This document shows positions 1 through 8,286 of a DNA stretch of 39,285 nt, piece by piece. The stretch comes from Promethearchaeota archaeon. GTDB taxonomy: Archaea; Asgardarchaeota; Lokiarchaeia; Sigyniarchaeales; SOKP01. The stretch is taken from the NCBI GenBank assembly GCA_011364975.1, contig RDOE01000027.1:1-39285 (forward strand). Reading direction: 5' to 3'. Made by a program: the position numbers and the translations under genes. How positions within the stretch are numbered: the first letter of the stretch is position 1; each line of letters opens with the position of its first letter. The notes beneath the pieces are model-generated. The model saw only the letters and a list, made by a program, of their open reading frames with translations, had not been told where the DNA came from and ran no database searches.

Positions 1-972
1 TGGTAAATATTTTGTTAGAACCTTTTCAATCAAATTGAATTCTAATTTATCAATAATTAAAAATAGTATTGATTGATTTAAAAGCATTAATTTAGGATTA
101 AGTCTATGTACTTCGACTAGATTAAGTTTAAGAAATTGTTCAAATTGTTTAGAAAATAATGATAGGTTTTGAAAATCAAATATACTAAAATTTATAAAAT
201 AATCTAATATTTCATTATGCTTAATAAATGTTTCAGTCAAATTTATCCTCCATAAAATACGATAGATAGAACTTAATTTAAGATCTATTAAATGTAATAC
301 ATTTTCTTTATAGATAGAATTTATCTCTTTTTCAATTTTGGAAGGTTTTTCAAATTCTTCTTTAAACGTATTAATATAATAGGCATTTAAGAGATTTTGA
401 TTATAAATATTAAGACTGATGTAGAAAATAAGAAAACCTGAATAATTCAAATTTCTAAGTAATTTTATAAGAGTATGTATAAAATTTATTCTATTTTTAA
501 TAAGATCCGTTTTTATTTCAAAACCCTGAAGAGTAATTTCACTCTCTTGAGTTTTTATTGAAACTAATCCCTCAATATGATTGATATTTGAATTAGGGGC
601 AAAATTTTTTGTAATGGTCTTAAAAAATTGCCTTTTTAAGCTATGGGGGCCATAAAAGTAAATGAATTTATTTTCTTTTGTAAGTTTTTGGAAAATTAGA
701 TTAAATGAATTTAAAATTCTCTCTCTATCCTGATCTTCGAACTTAATCAAAAATACTTTTTTATACTTATCGGAGATATCTATTTGAAGCGAATAACTCT
801 TTAATAACCTTTTCATCAATAAATCATTAAGAATAGTAATGTTCTTTGGTAAATTTCCTGCTCTAAAAATAGAAAAAGCAATGAATTTTTTACGTTTATT
901 AATACTTTTATAAAAGATTAATCTATCTTCGATTATAAATGAAAATAAATTATATTTTCCTTTTCTTGACAT
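1..972 (-). CDS. Unknown protein, C-terminal part cut by window edge
   Basis: An uninterrupted minus-strand frame starts at the ATG ending at 972 (MSRKGKYNLF...) and runs 324 codons to the window edge with no stop, so the gene continues outside. I do not recognise the product. The first half alternates short hydrophobic strands with charged stretches (a fold starting FIIEDRLIFY), and from about residue 190 it becomes mostly helical, rich in Leu, Ile, Lys and Glu. No signal peptide, membrane span or catalytic motif is visible. It is divergent from the GHMP kinase gene at 1131, with a 158-base AT-rich gap that must hold both promoters. The codon use and AT content match the neighbours. That it is coding is well supported by the length of the open frame in such AT-rich DNA. 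Confidence 0.75.
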   Translation of the reverse strand, partial: MSRKGKYNLFSFIIEDRLIFYKSINKRKKFIAFSIFRAGNLPKNITILNDLLMKRLLKSYSLQIDISDKYKKVFLIKFEDQDRERILNSFNLIFQKLTKENKFIYFYGPHSLKRQFFKTITKNFAPNSNINHIEGLVSIKTQESEITLQGFEIKTDLIKNRINFIHTLIKLLRNLNYSGFLIFYISLNIYNQNLLNAYYINTFKEEFEKPSKIEKEINSIYKENVLHLIDLKLSSIYRILWRINLTETFIKHNEILDYFINFSIFDFQNLSLFSKQFEQFLKLNLVEVHRLNPKLMLLNQSILFLIIDKLEFNLIEKVLTKYLP

Positions 973-1130
973 TTCATTATAGATTTAAATGAAAATTATA
1001 AAAAGTAAACTTTTTCAAGATTTTATTCTAGGATTCTTCAGAATAAATCTATTTATGTGAAATAACATTAATTAAAATGTATTTAAATGCTTTTTTGTTA
1101 GAGAATATAACTCTTTAAAATTAACCAATT

Positions 1131-2390
1131 ATGCTTGATATGATTCTAAATTTTATAAAGGAACAGAAACCAGAGATTATTGTTCAATCACCTTCAAGAA
1201 TTAATTTAATAAATCCTCTAGATGGTGTTGAGGGTGATTTCTGGATGCCTTCTGTCGCAATTTATGGATTGAAAAATCCTTTATCAGTCTTCCTCTTTAT
1301 AAAGAGTCGCAAAAGTGATAGTGTAATAAAATTTTTTTCAATTAAAAAAAAAAATAATTTTTTTGAAATTCAACTTGAAAAAGAAGAGCTTATCTCAAAG
1401 GATATTATAGAAGTCAAAAATGAACTTAATGACGATTTTAAATTATTTTATGGTAGTATTTATCGCTTCTATAAAACTTGCAGTACTTTTTGGGAAAGAT
1501 TTATCAGAATGAATTTTGAAGTAGGAATCCTAACAACCATTCCACGACAAAGTGGCCTTGGTGGAAGTGCTTCTATGATAATCGCTATACTATACGGATT
1601 TGCTAACTATTTTAGATTATATAACGATTTATCATGTATAACTAAAGGGGAATTCCCAATTAATAAAGACATTATTGCAGAGATGGCAACTAAAGTTGAA
1701 TATGACGATTTGAAAATTACCGCGGGTTATGGAGATCGCTACGTCATAACTAAAGGAGGCTTATTATTTTGTTCATATTTTGGGAAATTATTTCATAAAC
1801 AGTTATCAATGGAACCTCTAGCAATTTGTGAAAGAATAGATAAGAGCTATAACATAAAAAATCTACCAATTATAATATGTTATTCCGGAATTTTACATGA
1901 AAGTGGAAATGTGCATGAAAAATTAAGGAAGATATATTTATCTAAAGACCCTAGAATCTTAAAGGGATATGAAAAACTAGCTGAAATTTCATGGAAATCT
2001 CGTTTCTGCTTAATGAGACATGATTGGAAACAATTGGGAACTCTATTTAAAGAAAATACAAAGATTATGAATGATATCATGAAATATGCTGGTTTTCAAT
2101 ATGGAATCGGCTTAGGGAATAACATTTTAATAAATTTAATTGAAGATCATCCTGATGTATATGCTGTTAAATTAACTGGCGCTGGAGGAGGAGGTTCGGT
2201 TTTTGCATTGGTTAAACCGAACAAAACTAATTTGGTTTTAAAATATTGGCAAAAAAAATTATTTGATATTACTAAAAATGATAAACTTTTCTTATCATTA
2301 TTACCTAATTATCCTGTAAATATTAGAGAATCACTTGTGAATGCTCAATTTTTCAAAATAAAAATTGCTGATGGCGTGAAAATAATCTAG
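1131..2390 (+). CDS. GHMP-family small-molecule kinase
   Basis: GHMP kinases phosphorylate sugars, mevalonate, homoserine and similar small alcohols with ATP. The three family motifs are visible: an N-terminal PSRINL substrate-side motif (residues 21-26), the ATP-binding glycine loop GLGGSAS (142-148) and the C-terminal GAGGGGS loop (350-356). The length of 419 residues is within the family range, on the long side. The N-terminal motif and the GDRYV segment after the first helix resemble sugar-acid and heptose kinases (glucuronokinase, D,D-heptose kinase) more than archaeal mevalonate kinase, but the substrate cannot be read from sequence. The neighbours (an unknown gene upstream, a small zinc-ribbon gene 45 bases downstream) do not define a pathway. 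The start is the ATG at 1131; there is no strong Shine-Dalgarno sequence. Confidence 0.85.
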   Translation: MLDMILNFIKEQKPEIIVQSPSRINLINPLDGVEGDFWMPSVAIYGLKNPLSVFLFIKSRKSDSVIKFFSIKKKNNFFEIQLEKEELISKDIIEVKNELNDDFKLFYGSIYRFYKTCSTFWERFIRMNFEVGILTTIPRQSGLGGSASMIIAILYGFANYFRLYNDLSCITKGEFPINKDIIAEMATKVEYDDLKITAGYGDRYVITKGGLLFCSYFGKLFHKQLSMEPLAICERIDKSYNIKNLPIIICYSGILHESGNVHEKLRKIYLSKDPRILKGYEKLAEISWKSRFCLMRHDWKQLGTLFKENTKIMNDIMKYAGFQYGIGLGNNILINLIEDHPDVYAVKLTGAGGGGSVFALVKPNKTNLVLKYWQKKLFDITKNDKLFLSLLPNYPVNIRESLVNAQFFKIKIADGVKII

Positions 2391-2435
2391 TTAATCAAAA
2401 ATATCATTAAATTTTATGATTTATGGGGTGTTATT

Positions 2436-2633
2436 TTGAGTAAATATGACAGGTATAAAAAAAGCGCTGAGGGTTATATTTTTCCTCATAAACACTGTAA
2501 AAGATGTGGTCAAATGATTGAGGAAGCGTTTACTTATTGCTCTGATTGTTATAAAAAGATAAAAGAAAAGAAAAGAAGACGGATATCCTTCTTTAAAAGA
2601 AAGAATAAAGAAGAAAAAGAGTACTCCGAATAA
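2436..2633 (+). CDS. Small zinc-ribbon protein (DUF2116-like)
   Basis: A 65-residue basic protein. Residues 18-39 carry HKHCKRCG and a second CSDC pair, giving a His/Cys-rich zinc knuckle like the archaeal DUF2116 family, followed by a strongly basic tail (KEKKRRR). It may bind nucleic acid or the ribosome; no function is established for the family. The start is TTG at 2436, preceded five bases upstream by GGGGTG, which is a good Shine-Dalgarno match and fixes the start. It follows the GHMP kinase on the same strand with a 45-base gap and converges on lysS. Confidence 0.75.
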   Translation: MSKYDRYKKSAEGYIFPHKHCKRCGQMIEEAFTYCSDCYKKIKEKKRRRISFFKRKNKEEKEYSE

Positions 2634-2664
2634 AGAACTTTAGAGTTTAATCTTAATACAAATT

Positions 2665-4371
2665 TTAAACGTCCATTCGTTTTAAAATCCAATTTCGATC
2701 AAGTAATACTATAAATGGGCCCAACCTTGGACCAAACTTTTTACCTAATATAATTTTATATATTGCTTCGAACATTTTTTTAGGAGGATATGAAAGTTCT
2801 TCTTGAGCAATTTTAAAAATTATATTTTGAACATCATCTTCATTCACGTCTGGATTTATTTCTATATATTCTCTAAGCATTCTTATCCCCTTAATTTGTT
2901 CCTCATCTAGACTTTCAATTATCTTGTTATCTAATTCTTTTGGTATAGAGAAAATGGAAATCTTATTGGTAATGGACCTACGAATTTTCTCGTTTGGTTC
3001 ATTTTCTAATATTTCTTTGATTTCATTAACCCAATTTAATGTTCTTTTTAATAATCCCCGGAAGTCTTCTAAACTAACAAATTTTTCAAATTGTTCATCA
3101 TTTATTATTGATTTTACTTTTTCATATAACTTATCAATACTCAGAATATTTTGGAGTTGAGCAAGAAAAATTAACAATTTATATGATATACGAATTGGTT
3201 TTGATTCTCTTATCTTATCAACTTTAATTAACGGATACAAATATTTGAAGAAGAATAATTCATCATCATTTTCAGCATCTTCATTGGAGTAGTATATATT
3301 TTCCATTCTCTCTAAATAATCATAATATTGAGGTAATTCTTCTATTCTGAAAGAAATGTGTTTCATTGGATTTGTTCTTAGGATTAACATTCTATAAATT
3401 TCTGGGTCAGCAATTTCTAAATACTTGTTAGATGTAAAAACTATTCCTTTTGATGTTTTCATATCTTTATCTCCCAATCTCAGCCACTCATAAGGCAATT
3501 TAATAGGGCCTTCGAAATTGAATACTTCACGACAGATTTCAAGTCCAGTATCATACGCACCACCCTTAACACTATGATCCTTACCCGCAGGTTCACAAGT
3601 TGTTTTATAGATAGCCCATTTAGCAGGCCAGTCGACACGCCAATTTAATTTCAATCGTCCACTGTATATAGATAGATTTCCCTTGTATCCACATGCAGTA
3701 CATTCGTAATATACCTCATCTTTTTCATTAAAATATTTTAAAACTCGATTAGGGGTTATTGTACCATCTAATTCCTTATGTTGTAATTTATTACAGTTTT
3801 CACACAATGCCATAACAGGCATCCAAGTTTTTTGCATCTCTAAAAATTCTTTTCTTCGAATTTCATCTAAAGTAGGTATAATATATTTTTTTAAAATTTC
3901 TTTGATCTTATTAGTATTTTCAAGAGCAATCTTTATCTTTTTTTGCATAACTTTTGTTTTGTATAAATCAAATGTCCAGATGATTTTACTCTTAATTCCA
4001 AATTCCTTAAAAGTAGAAATTAATTCATTACCAAAGTGTTTTGCATAATTCTCACATTGGCAATCATCGAATGGGCATGGAATCAATGCAAAAGGTTTTC
4101 CCAGATGTTCTTTTTGAAACTTTTTATTTATATATTCTGGAAACCTTTTCGCCGCATCAAAATCATCTAGAAATAGAAAAAAGTCTATTGATTTTCCTTT
4201 ATCTATTAATATTCTTCTTAAGGCATCACAAATAATAATCTCTCGTAAAATACCAATGTGAATATGGCCTGAAGGAGTTTTACCTGTCGCTAATGTTATC
4301 TTCTTTAAGGACCTTCCTAAGATTTTGTCAACTGTCTCTTCTAGCCAATGATCAAGATATTCTTTATTCAT
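2665..4371 (-). CDS. lysS: Class I lysyl-tRNA synthetase
   Basis: Charges tRNA-Lys with lysine in the cytoplasm. It is the class I type found in most archaea and some bacteria, not the class II enzyme of eukaryotes. Visible features: PSGHIHIG (residues 33-40), the HIGH-type ATP motif; MKTSK (304-308), the KMSKS equivalent; and a zinc-ribbon insert with Cys pairs at 190/193 and 224/227. The C-terminal 200 residues are the helical anticodon-binding region. At 568 residues it is slightly longer than typical enzymes of about 520-540. The start is the ATG ending at 4371. It is transcribed divergently from ABCE1 with 88 bases between them, so the two translation genes share a promoter region. Confidence 0.95.
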   Translation of the reverse strand: MNKEYLDHWLEETVDKILGRSLKKITLATGKTPSGHIHIGILREIIICDALRRILIDKGKSIDFFLFLDDFDAAKRFPEYINKKFQKEHLGKPFALIPCPFDDCQCENYAKHFGNELISTFKEFGIKSKIIWTFDLYKTKVMQKKIKIALENTNKIKEILKKYIIPTLDEIRRKEFLEMQKTWMPVMALCENCNKLQHKELDGTITPNRVLKYFNEKDEVYYECTACGYKGNLSIYSGRLKLNWRVDWPAKWAIYKTTCEPAGKDHSVKGGAYDTGLEICREVFNFEGPIKLPYEWLRLGDKDMKTSKGIVFTSNKYLEIADPEIYRMLILRTNPMKHISFRIEELPQYYDYLERMENIYYSNEDAENDDELFFFKYLYPLIKVDKIRESKPIRISYKLLIFLAQLQNILSIDKLYEKVKSIINDEQFEKFVSLEDFRGLLKRTLNWVNEIKEILENEPNEKIRRSITNKISIFSIPKELDNKIIESLDEEQIKGIRMLREYIEINPDVNEDDVQNIIFKIAQEELSYPPKKMFEAIYKIILGKKFGPRLGPFIVLLDRNWILKRMDV

Positions 4372-4459
4372 TATATTTAACGAAAAATGCCAATTCCTTA
4401 TCCTATTAAATAATAAAAGTTATTTATCATTTATTATTTTAAAAGTTAGTGAATTTGTA

Positions 4460-6280
4460 TTGAGAATAGCCGTACTTAATAAGGACCGTTGTAAACCTGA
4501 TAAATGCAGTCCATTTGGAGAAAAGCCTTGTATTAAATATTGCCCAAGGGTTCGAACGGGTGATAAAACTATAGTATTAAATCCTGATGGGAAAAGTGTT
4601 TTAATAACGGAAAGTTTATGTACTGGATGTGGCATTTGCATTAAAAAGTGTCCCTTTAATGCAATTAGTATTGTAAATTTACCAGATCCTTTGGAAAATC
4701 AAATTACCTATCGATATGGTGTTGACCAATTCTCATTATTCAGAATGGTCATTCCCAAGAAAGGAAAAGTAGTTGGCTTAATCGGACAAAATGGTATTGG
4801 AAAGAGTACTATGCTTAAAATTTTATCGGGAGAACTTGATATAAATCTTGGTCGCTTTGGTGAAGAACAACCCAGCGAAGAAGATATAATAAATTTCTTT
4901 AAAGGATCAGAGTTACAACAATATTTCATTGATTTATTTAAAAAAAAGATAAACATTATTCATAAACCTCAAAATATTACCCAAATTCCTAAATTCGTTT
5001 CAGGGAAAGTTGGAGAAATTCTCAATAAAAATGACATGAATAATGAATTGAACGATATATGTGATCAATTAAACTTAACTAATATTTTAGACAGAGAGAT
5101 TTCAGTTCTTTCTGGAGGAGAACTTCAGAGAGTTGCTATAACTGCGGCATTTCTAAAAGATGGAGATGTCTATTTAATTGATGAACCAAGTTCTTATTTG
5201 GATGTAAGTGAAAGAATAAATATGGCAAAATTGATCAGATCACTTTGCGAGCGAGATAAAATAGTTATTGTTGTTGAACATGACTTAGCTATATTAGATT
5301 ATTTAAGTGATTATGTTTCTTTATTTTATGGCGAACCTGGAGTATATGGTATTATTTCCCACCCACAAGGAGTAAGAGTTGGAATTAATATATACCTTAA
5401 TGGTTATATAAAAGACGAAAATGTGAGAATAAGAAATGTTCCAGTTCAATTCCATGAACGTCCACCGATAGATTCTTATTTTAGTAAAGGAGATATTCTA
5501 CTCGAATATGAGGATATGAAAAAAGATTTAGGAAATTTCCATTTAGAGGTTAATGGAAGTGAAATCCATGCGGGAGAAATTATTGGGATTCTAGGACCAA
5601 ATGGAATAGGTAAGTCAACATTTATGAATTTACTAGCAGAGAATGTTCAGAAAAGGAATTCCGTAATAGCGGACGATCTTAATAATGAGAACCATAAAAT
5701 TACGGTATCATTAAAACCTCAATATATTAAATTAACAGAACCAATATTAGTTTCTGAAGTTTTAAATAAAATAAAATTCGCCCCTCATCTTAGTGATTCT
5801 TATAAAAAGCGATTAATAAATAATTTGAATTTGGATATCATAAAGGAAAGAAAGATAATAGATTTAAGTGGTGGCGAGCTTCAAAGAGTTGCTATTGCTA
5901 AATGTTTGGCCACAGAAGCGGATATATATTTATTAGATGAACCTTCAGCATTTTTAGATGTAGAAATGAGATTACAAATGGCTCAATTATTAAGAAAATC
6001 GATAGAAGAACTCAAAAAAGCTGCTTTTGTAGTTGAGCATGATATTATTACTCAGGATTTTATTGCTGACTCAATCCTAATTTTTGAAGGAATACCTGGA
6101 TTTAGAGGAAAAGCATTGTCTCCCTTAAATCTTAGGGACGGATTTAATAAATTCTTAAAGATGATGGACATTACTTTCAGAAGAGACAGTATTACAAAGA
6201 GACCTAGAGTAAATAAAATTGGTAGTAATAAAGATGATTATCAGAGAAGTATAAATGAATATTATTATGTGCCCAAATAA
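4460..6280 (+). CDS. abcE1: Ribosome recycling ATPase ABCE1/Rli1
   Basis: ABCE1 splits post-termination ribosomes in archaea and eukaryotes. The domains are complete: two [4Fe-4S] clusters (Cys 11, 16, 24, 28 and 54, 57, 60, 64); nucleotide-binding domain 1 with Walker A GQNGIGKST (109-117) and signature LSGGELQR; and domain 2 with GPNGIGKST and a second LSGGELQR, each with an IDEPS/LDEPS Walker B and a distal His (VVEHD). The length of 606 residues is normal. The start is TTG at 4460, supported because the product then begins MRIAVLNKDRC, the family N-terminus; no in-frame ATG fits. The C-terminal about 25 residues are a variable tail. It is divergent from lysS. Confidence 0.97.
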   Translation: MRIAVLNKDRCKPDKCSPFGEKPCIKYCPRVRTGDKTIVLNPDGKSVLITESLCTGCGICIKKCPFNAISIVNLPDPLENQITYRYGVDQFSLFRMVIPKKGKVVGLIGQNGIGKSTMLKILSGELDINLGRFGEEQPSEEDIINFFKGSELQQYFIDLFKKKINIIHKPQNITQIPKFVSGKVGEILNKNDMNNELNDICDQLNLTNILDREISVLSGGELQRVAITAAFLKDGDVYLIDEPSSYLDVSERINMAKLIRSLCERDKIVIVVEHDLAILDYLSDYVSLFYGEPGVYGIISHPQGVRVGINIYLNGYIKDENVRIRNVPVQFHERPPIDSYFSKGDILLEYEDMKKDLGNFHLEVNGSEIHAGEIIGILGPNGIGKSTFMNLLAENVQKRNSVIADDLNNENHKITVSLKPQYIKLTEPILVSEVLNKIKFAPHLSDSYKKRLINNLNLDIIKERKIIDLSGGELQRVAIAKCLATEADIYLLDEPSAFLDVEMRLQMAQLLRKSIEELKKAAFVVEHDIITQDFIADSILIFEGIPGFRGKALSPLNLRDGFNKFLKMMDITFRRDSITKRPRVNKIGSNKDDYQRSINEYYYVPK

Positions 6281-6536
6281 TTATCATCTTTATTATTAAT
6301 ATTATTTTATACAATATTTACTGCATTATTTCCATTGCATACCTAATTTTTATTATAATCATTAATAATTTTAATTAAGAATTTAATAAAATAATTTAAA
6401 AACAATGTAATTCTAGTTTTCTGGGCCCTATTTTATTTGATATAATATATTTTTTTATTACTAGTTTTATTATTTTATTCCAGTCGAAATCTTACACTAA
6501 TTCAGAAATTATTAATATAGAAATAAAAATAAAAAA

Positions 6537-6791
6537 TCATTCTTTGATTTTCCATACTACTTGTGGTCTTCCTCTTTTGCCATTATTTCTGGTATGTTTT
6601 TCTATAAACTTTCTCTTCTGTAATTTTAATAAATTATCATATATAGTAGTTCTAGGTGTCGTAAGTTGTTTAACTAGCTCTCTTCTAGTCAAGGGACCCA
6701 CTTCATACAGAGTTTTAATCAAATTATTCTGAATTGGTGTTAAGTTGTAATTTGATTCATATTCTTTTTCTAACATATTTCTACTAACCAT
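6537..6791 (-). CDS. Small winged-helix transcription regulator
   Basis: An 84-residue protein made almost entirely of a winged helix-turn-helix: LTPIQNNLIKTLYEVGPLTRRELVKQL gives helices 1-2, TTIYDNLLKLQKRKFI the recognition helix, and KRGRPQVVWKI the wing, similar to MarR/TrmB-type DNA-binding domains. No ligand domain is present. A strong Shine-Dalgarno sequence (GGAGGAA, just upstream of the ATG ending at 6791) fixes the start. Its promoter holds three copies of TGTCGA around the TATA-like box, suggesting that the protein represses its own gene (see the operator entry). The neighbours are not obviously co-transcribed. The target beyond itself is unknown. Confidence 0.85.
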   Translation of the reverse strand: MVSRNMLEKEYESNYNLTPIQNNLIKTLYEVGPLTRRELVKQLTTPRTTIYDNLLKLQKRKFIEKHTRNNGKRGRPQVVWKIKE

Positions 6792-6815
6792 AATTTATTC
6801 CTCCGCGTCATTTTC

Positions 6816-6858
6816 TGTCGAATTTATAATTTATCATTACTTCGACAATTTATCGACA
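6816..6858. promoter_or_regulatory. Probable operator: TGTCGAA inverted repeat around the TATA box
   Basis: TGTCGAA at 6816-6822 and its exact inverse TTCGACA at 6841-6847 flank an 18-base AT-only stretch with a TTTATAAT core, and a third half-site TCGACA lies at 6853-6858. On the minus strand the TATA-like stretch lies about 30-40 bases upstream of the winged-helix ATG. A dimer bound here would block TBP/TFB access, the usual archaeal repression layout. The sequence is direct; that the winged-helix protein is the ligand is inference. Confidence 0.55.
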
Positions 6859-7014
6859 TTATTTATAAAGAAACTAAATATAGTCTTATAGTATTTATTA
6901 GTATCAGGTTTTATATAAAGATGCTTATTGATGCATTATTATCATAAATAAGCATAAATTTAAAAACGACAAAAATTTTGATAATATTGTATTAATAGTA
7001 AGAATCTTTCAATT

Positions 7015-7383
7015 ATGACTGAAACAACAAGAACTACAGTCACACTAAGTAAAACTAGTATGAATCAAGTAGAAGAATTAGTAGGTGTATTTGGAAACAC
7101 TCCTGCTTCTGTCATAAGTCGAATTGTTGAACATTTTTTTGATTACGGGCGATTTGATGATGTTCTGGACAAACTAAGGGTTAAAAAAAGAGAGATGTAT
7201 CCCCCTAATGAAGCAATAATTAATAGGAAAATCACAAATTTATTCAAAGGAGCAAATAGAATTCCATTCAAGGACTTTATAGATTATTTGGAAGTAGATC
7301 CACATTTAATATTGAAGAATATTCATATATGGACTGAAAAATATAATATAAAAATAATTGAAAATATTGTAATTAAAGAATAA
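7015..7383 (+). CDS. Ribbon-helix-helix protein with a C-terminal helical domain
   Basis: A 122-residue protein. Residues 5-45 (RTTVTLSKTSMNQVEELVG...) read as a ribbon-helix-helix: a polar beta strand followed by two helices, the fold of CopG/MetJ-type DNA-binding proteins. Residues 70-120 form a second module with a pattern of LFK, RIPFKDFIDYL, LKNIHIWTEKYNIKI and a final strand, resembling a small winged helix. There are no catalytic residues. The start is ATG at 7015 without a clear Shine-Dalgarno sequence, possibly leaderless. It is divergent from the winged-helix gene (223-base gap), so the two regulators may influence a shared control region. The target is unknown. Confidence 0.7.
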   Translation: MTETTRTTVTLSKTSMNQVEELVGVFGNTPASVISRIVEHFFDYGRFDDVLDKLRVKKREMYPPNEAIINRKITNLFKGANRIPFKDFIDYLEVDPHLILKNIHIWTEKYNIKIIENIVIKE

Positions 7384-7455
7384 ATATATTCCTTCTCAAA
7401 TATTTAAACTAAATCAATTATTTCATATTTCGATGTTGTAAATAAACAGCGGTTC

Positions 7456-7668
7456 TTAAAAGAATCCCTCAAAAAAATTGTTAGTCTGACCCATGGTCCA
7501 ATCGAGTAATGATGTGATTATCCCCACTATAATAAAGAAAATAAATAGAGCCAATCCAATTAGTAAGGCATATTCTACAAGATTCCCTCCTGATTCATCT
7601 AAAAAAAATCTTTTTAACTCGCTTTTAATTGTTTGCAAATATTTTCTTAGCTTTGTTCTTTTAAACAT
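7456..7668 (-). CDS. Flp-like type IVb pilin
   Basis: A 70-residue protein with the layout of Flp/Tad pilins: a basic N-terminal leader (residues 1-27), then the junction DESGGNLVEYALL, then a hydrophobic helix (about 33-55) and a short tail. Cleavage after Gly27 would place Glu32 at +5 and Tyr33 at +6, matching the Glu-Tyr rule of Flp prepilins. It would be assembled in the membrane into a thin adhesive filament. No prepilin peptidase, ATPase (TadA) or TadB/C genes are in the window, so the assembly machine must be elsewhere. Archaeal class III signal peptides are related, and it could be a different small archaellin-like subunit. It sits alone between convergent and co-oriented genes. Confidence 0.7.
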   Translation of the reverse strand: MFKRTKLRKYLQTIKSELKRFFLDESGGNLVEYALLIGLALFIFFIIVGIITSLLDWTMGQTNNFFEGFF

Positions 7669-7744
7669 AATTTATTTATCAAGCATTTTAAATTTGAATA
7701 ATAACTAAATAATTTAAACTAAACAATTTTTTGATAAATAAATC

Positions 7745-8158
7745 CTATTTTCTAAGAATTTCAATCATATCTTCCAAAGATTGATCATTAGCCTGCTCAC
7801 GAGGGATATATAGTTTAAATTTATTATCATCCATTCTTCTAGGAATAATATGAAAATGAAAATGATCTATAACTTGACCAGCGGCTTTAAAATTGTTTTG
7901 AAGAATATTATATCCATCGATATCTAACTTATTATGAATTAAAGTAGCAACTTTTTTTACAGTCTGAATAATATTGGCTAAATCCTTTATAGGAATATCT
8001 TCTAGATGCATAAAATGTTTTTTTGGAATTACAATAGTATGTCCACTTGAAACAGGAAAAATATCTAAGAAAGCTACATTATAATCATCTTCGAATACAA
8101 TTTTTGCTGGGATTTTTTTCTTAACAATTTGGCAAAAAATACAATTTTCTATACTCAT
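7745..8158 (-). CDS. HIT-family nucleotide hydrolase
   Basis: The histidine triad motif HFHFHII (His99, 101, 103) identifies this as a HIT protein of the HINT branch, which hydrolyses nucleoside phosphoramidates or related mononucleotide conjugates. The N-terminal CIFCQI (Cys6, Cys9), the SSGHTIVIPKKH strand and the GYNILQNN segment are all typical. The length of 137 residues is normal. The start is the ATG ending at 8158. It is divergent from the NIF3-like gene with a 128-base gap. The cytoplasmic substrate cannot be assigned from sequence. Confidence 0.92.
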   Translation of the reverse strand: MSIENCIFCQIVKKKIPAKIVFEDDYNVAFLDIFPVSSGHTIVIPKKHFMHLEDIPIKDLANIIQTVKKVATLIHNKLDIDGYNILQNNFKAAGQVIDHFHFHIIPRRMDDNKFKLYIPREQANDQSLEDMIEILRK

Positions 8159-8286
8159 TTTATTTTACCCCTCTAATACATCTGATTTCTGTAATATTAT
8201 TTAATTTATTTTTTAAAAAATTTTCACTGACTAATAATTTTTGAATCTTATATATCTCTCTTATTTTAAAAATATTAAGGGGAAAA

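Noticed and set aside
1880..2080. Open frame opposite the GHMP kinase
   Set aside because: Lies wholly inside the kinase on the other strand, with no start signal or recognisable product; shadow of a real gene.
6421..6430. GGGCCC palindrome in the gap after ABCE1
   Set aside because: A single short palindrome with no repeat or hairpin partner; no role can be supported.
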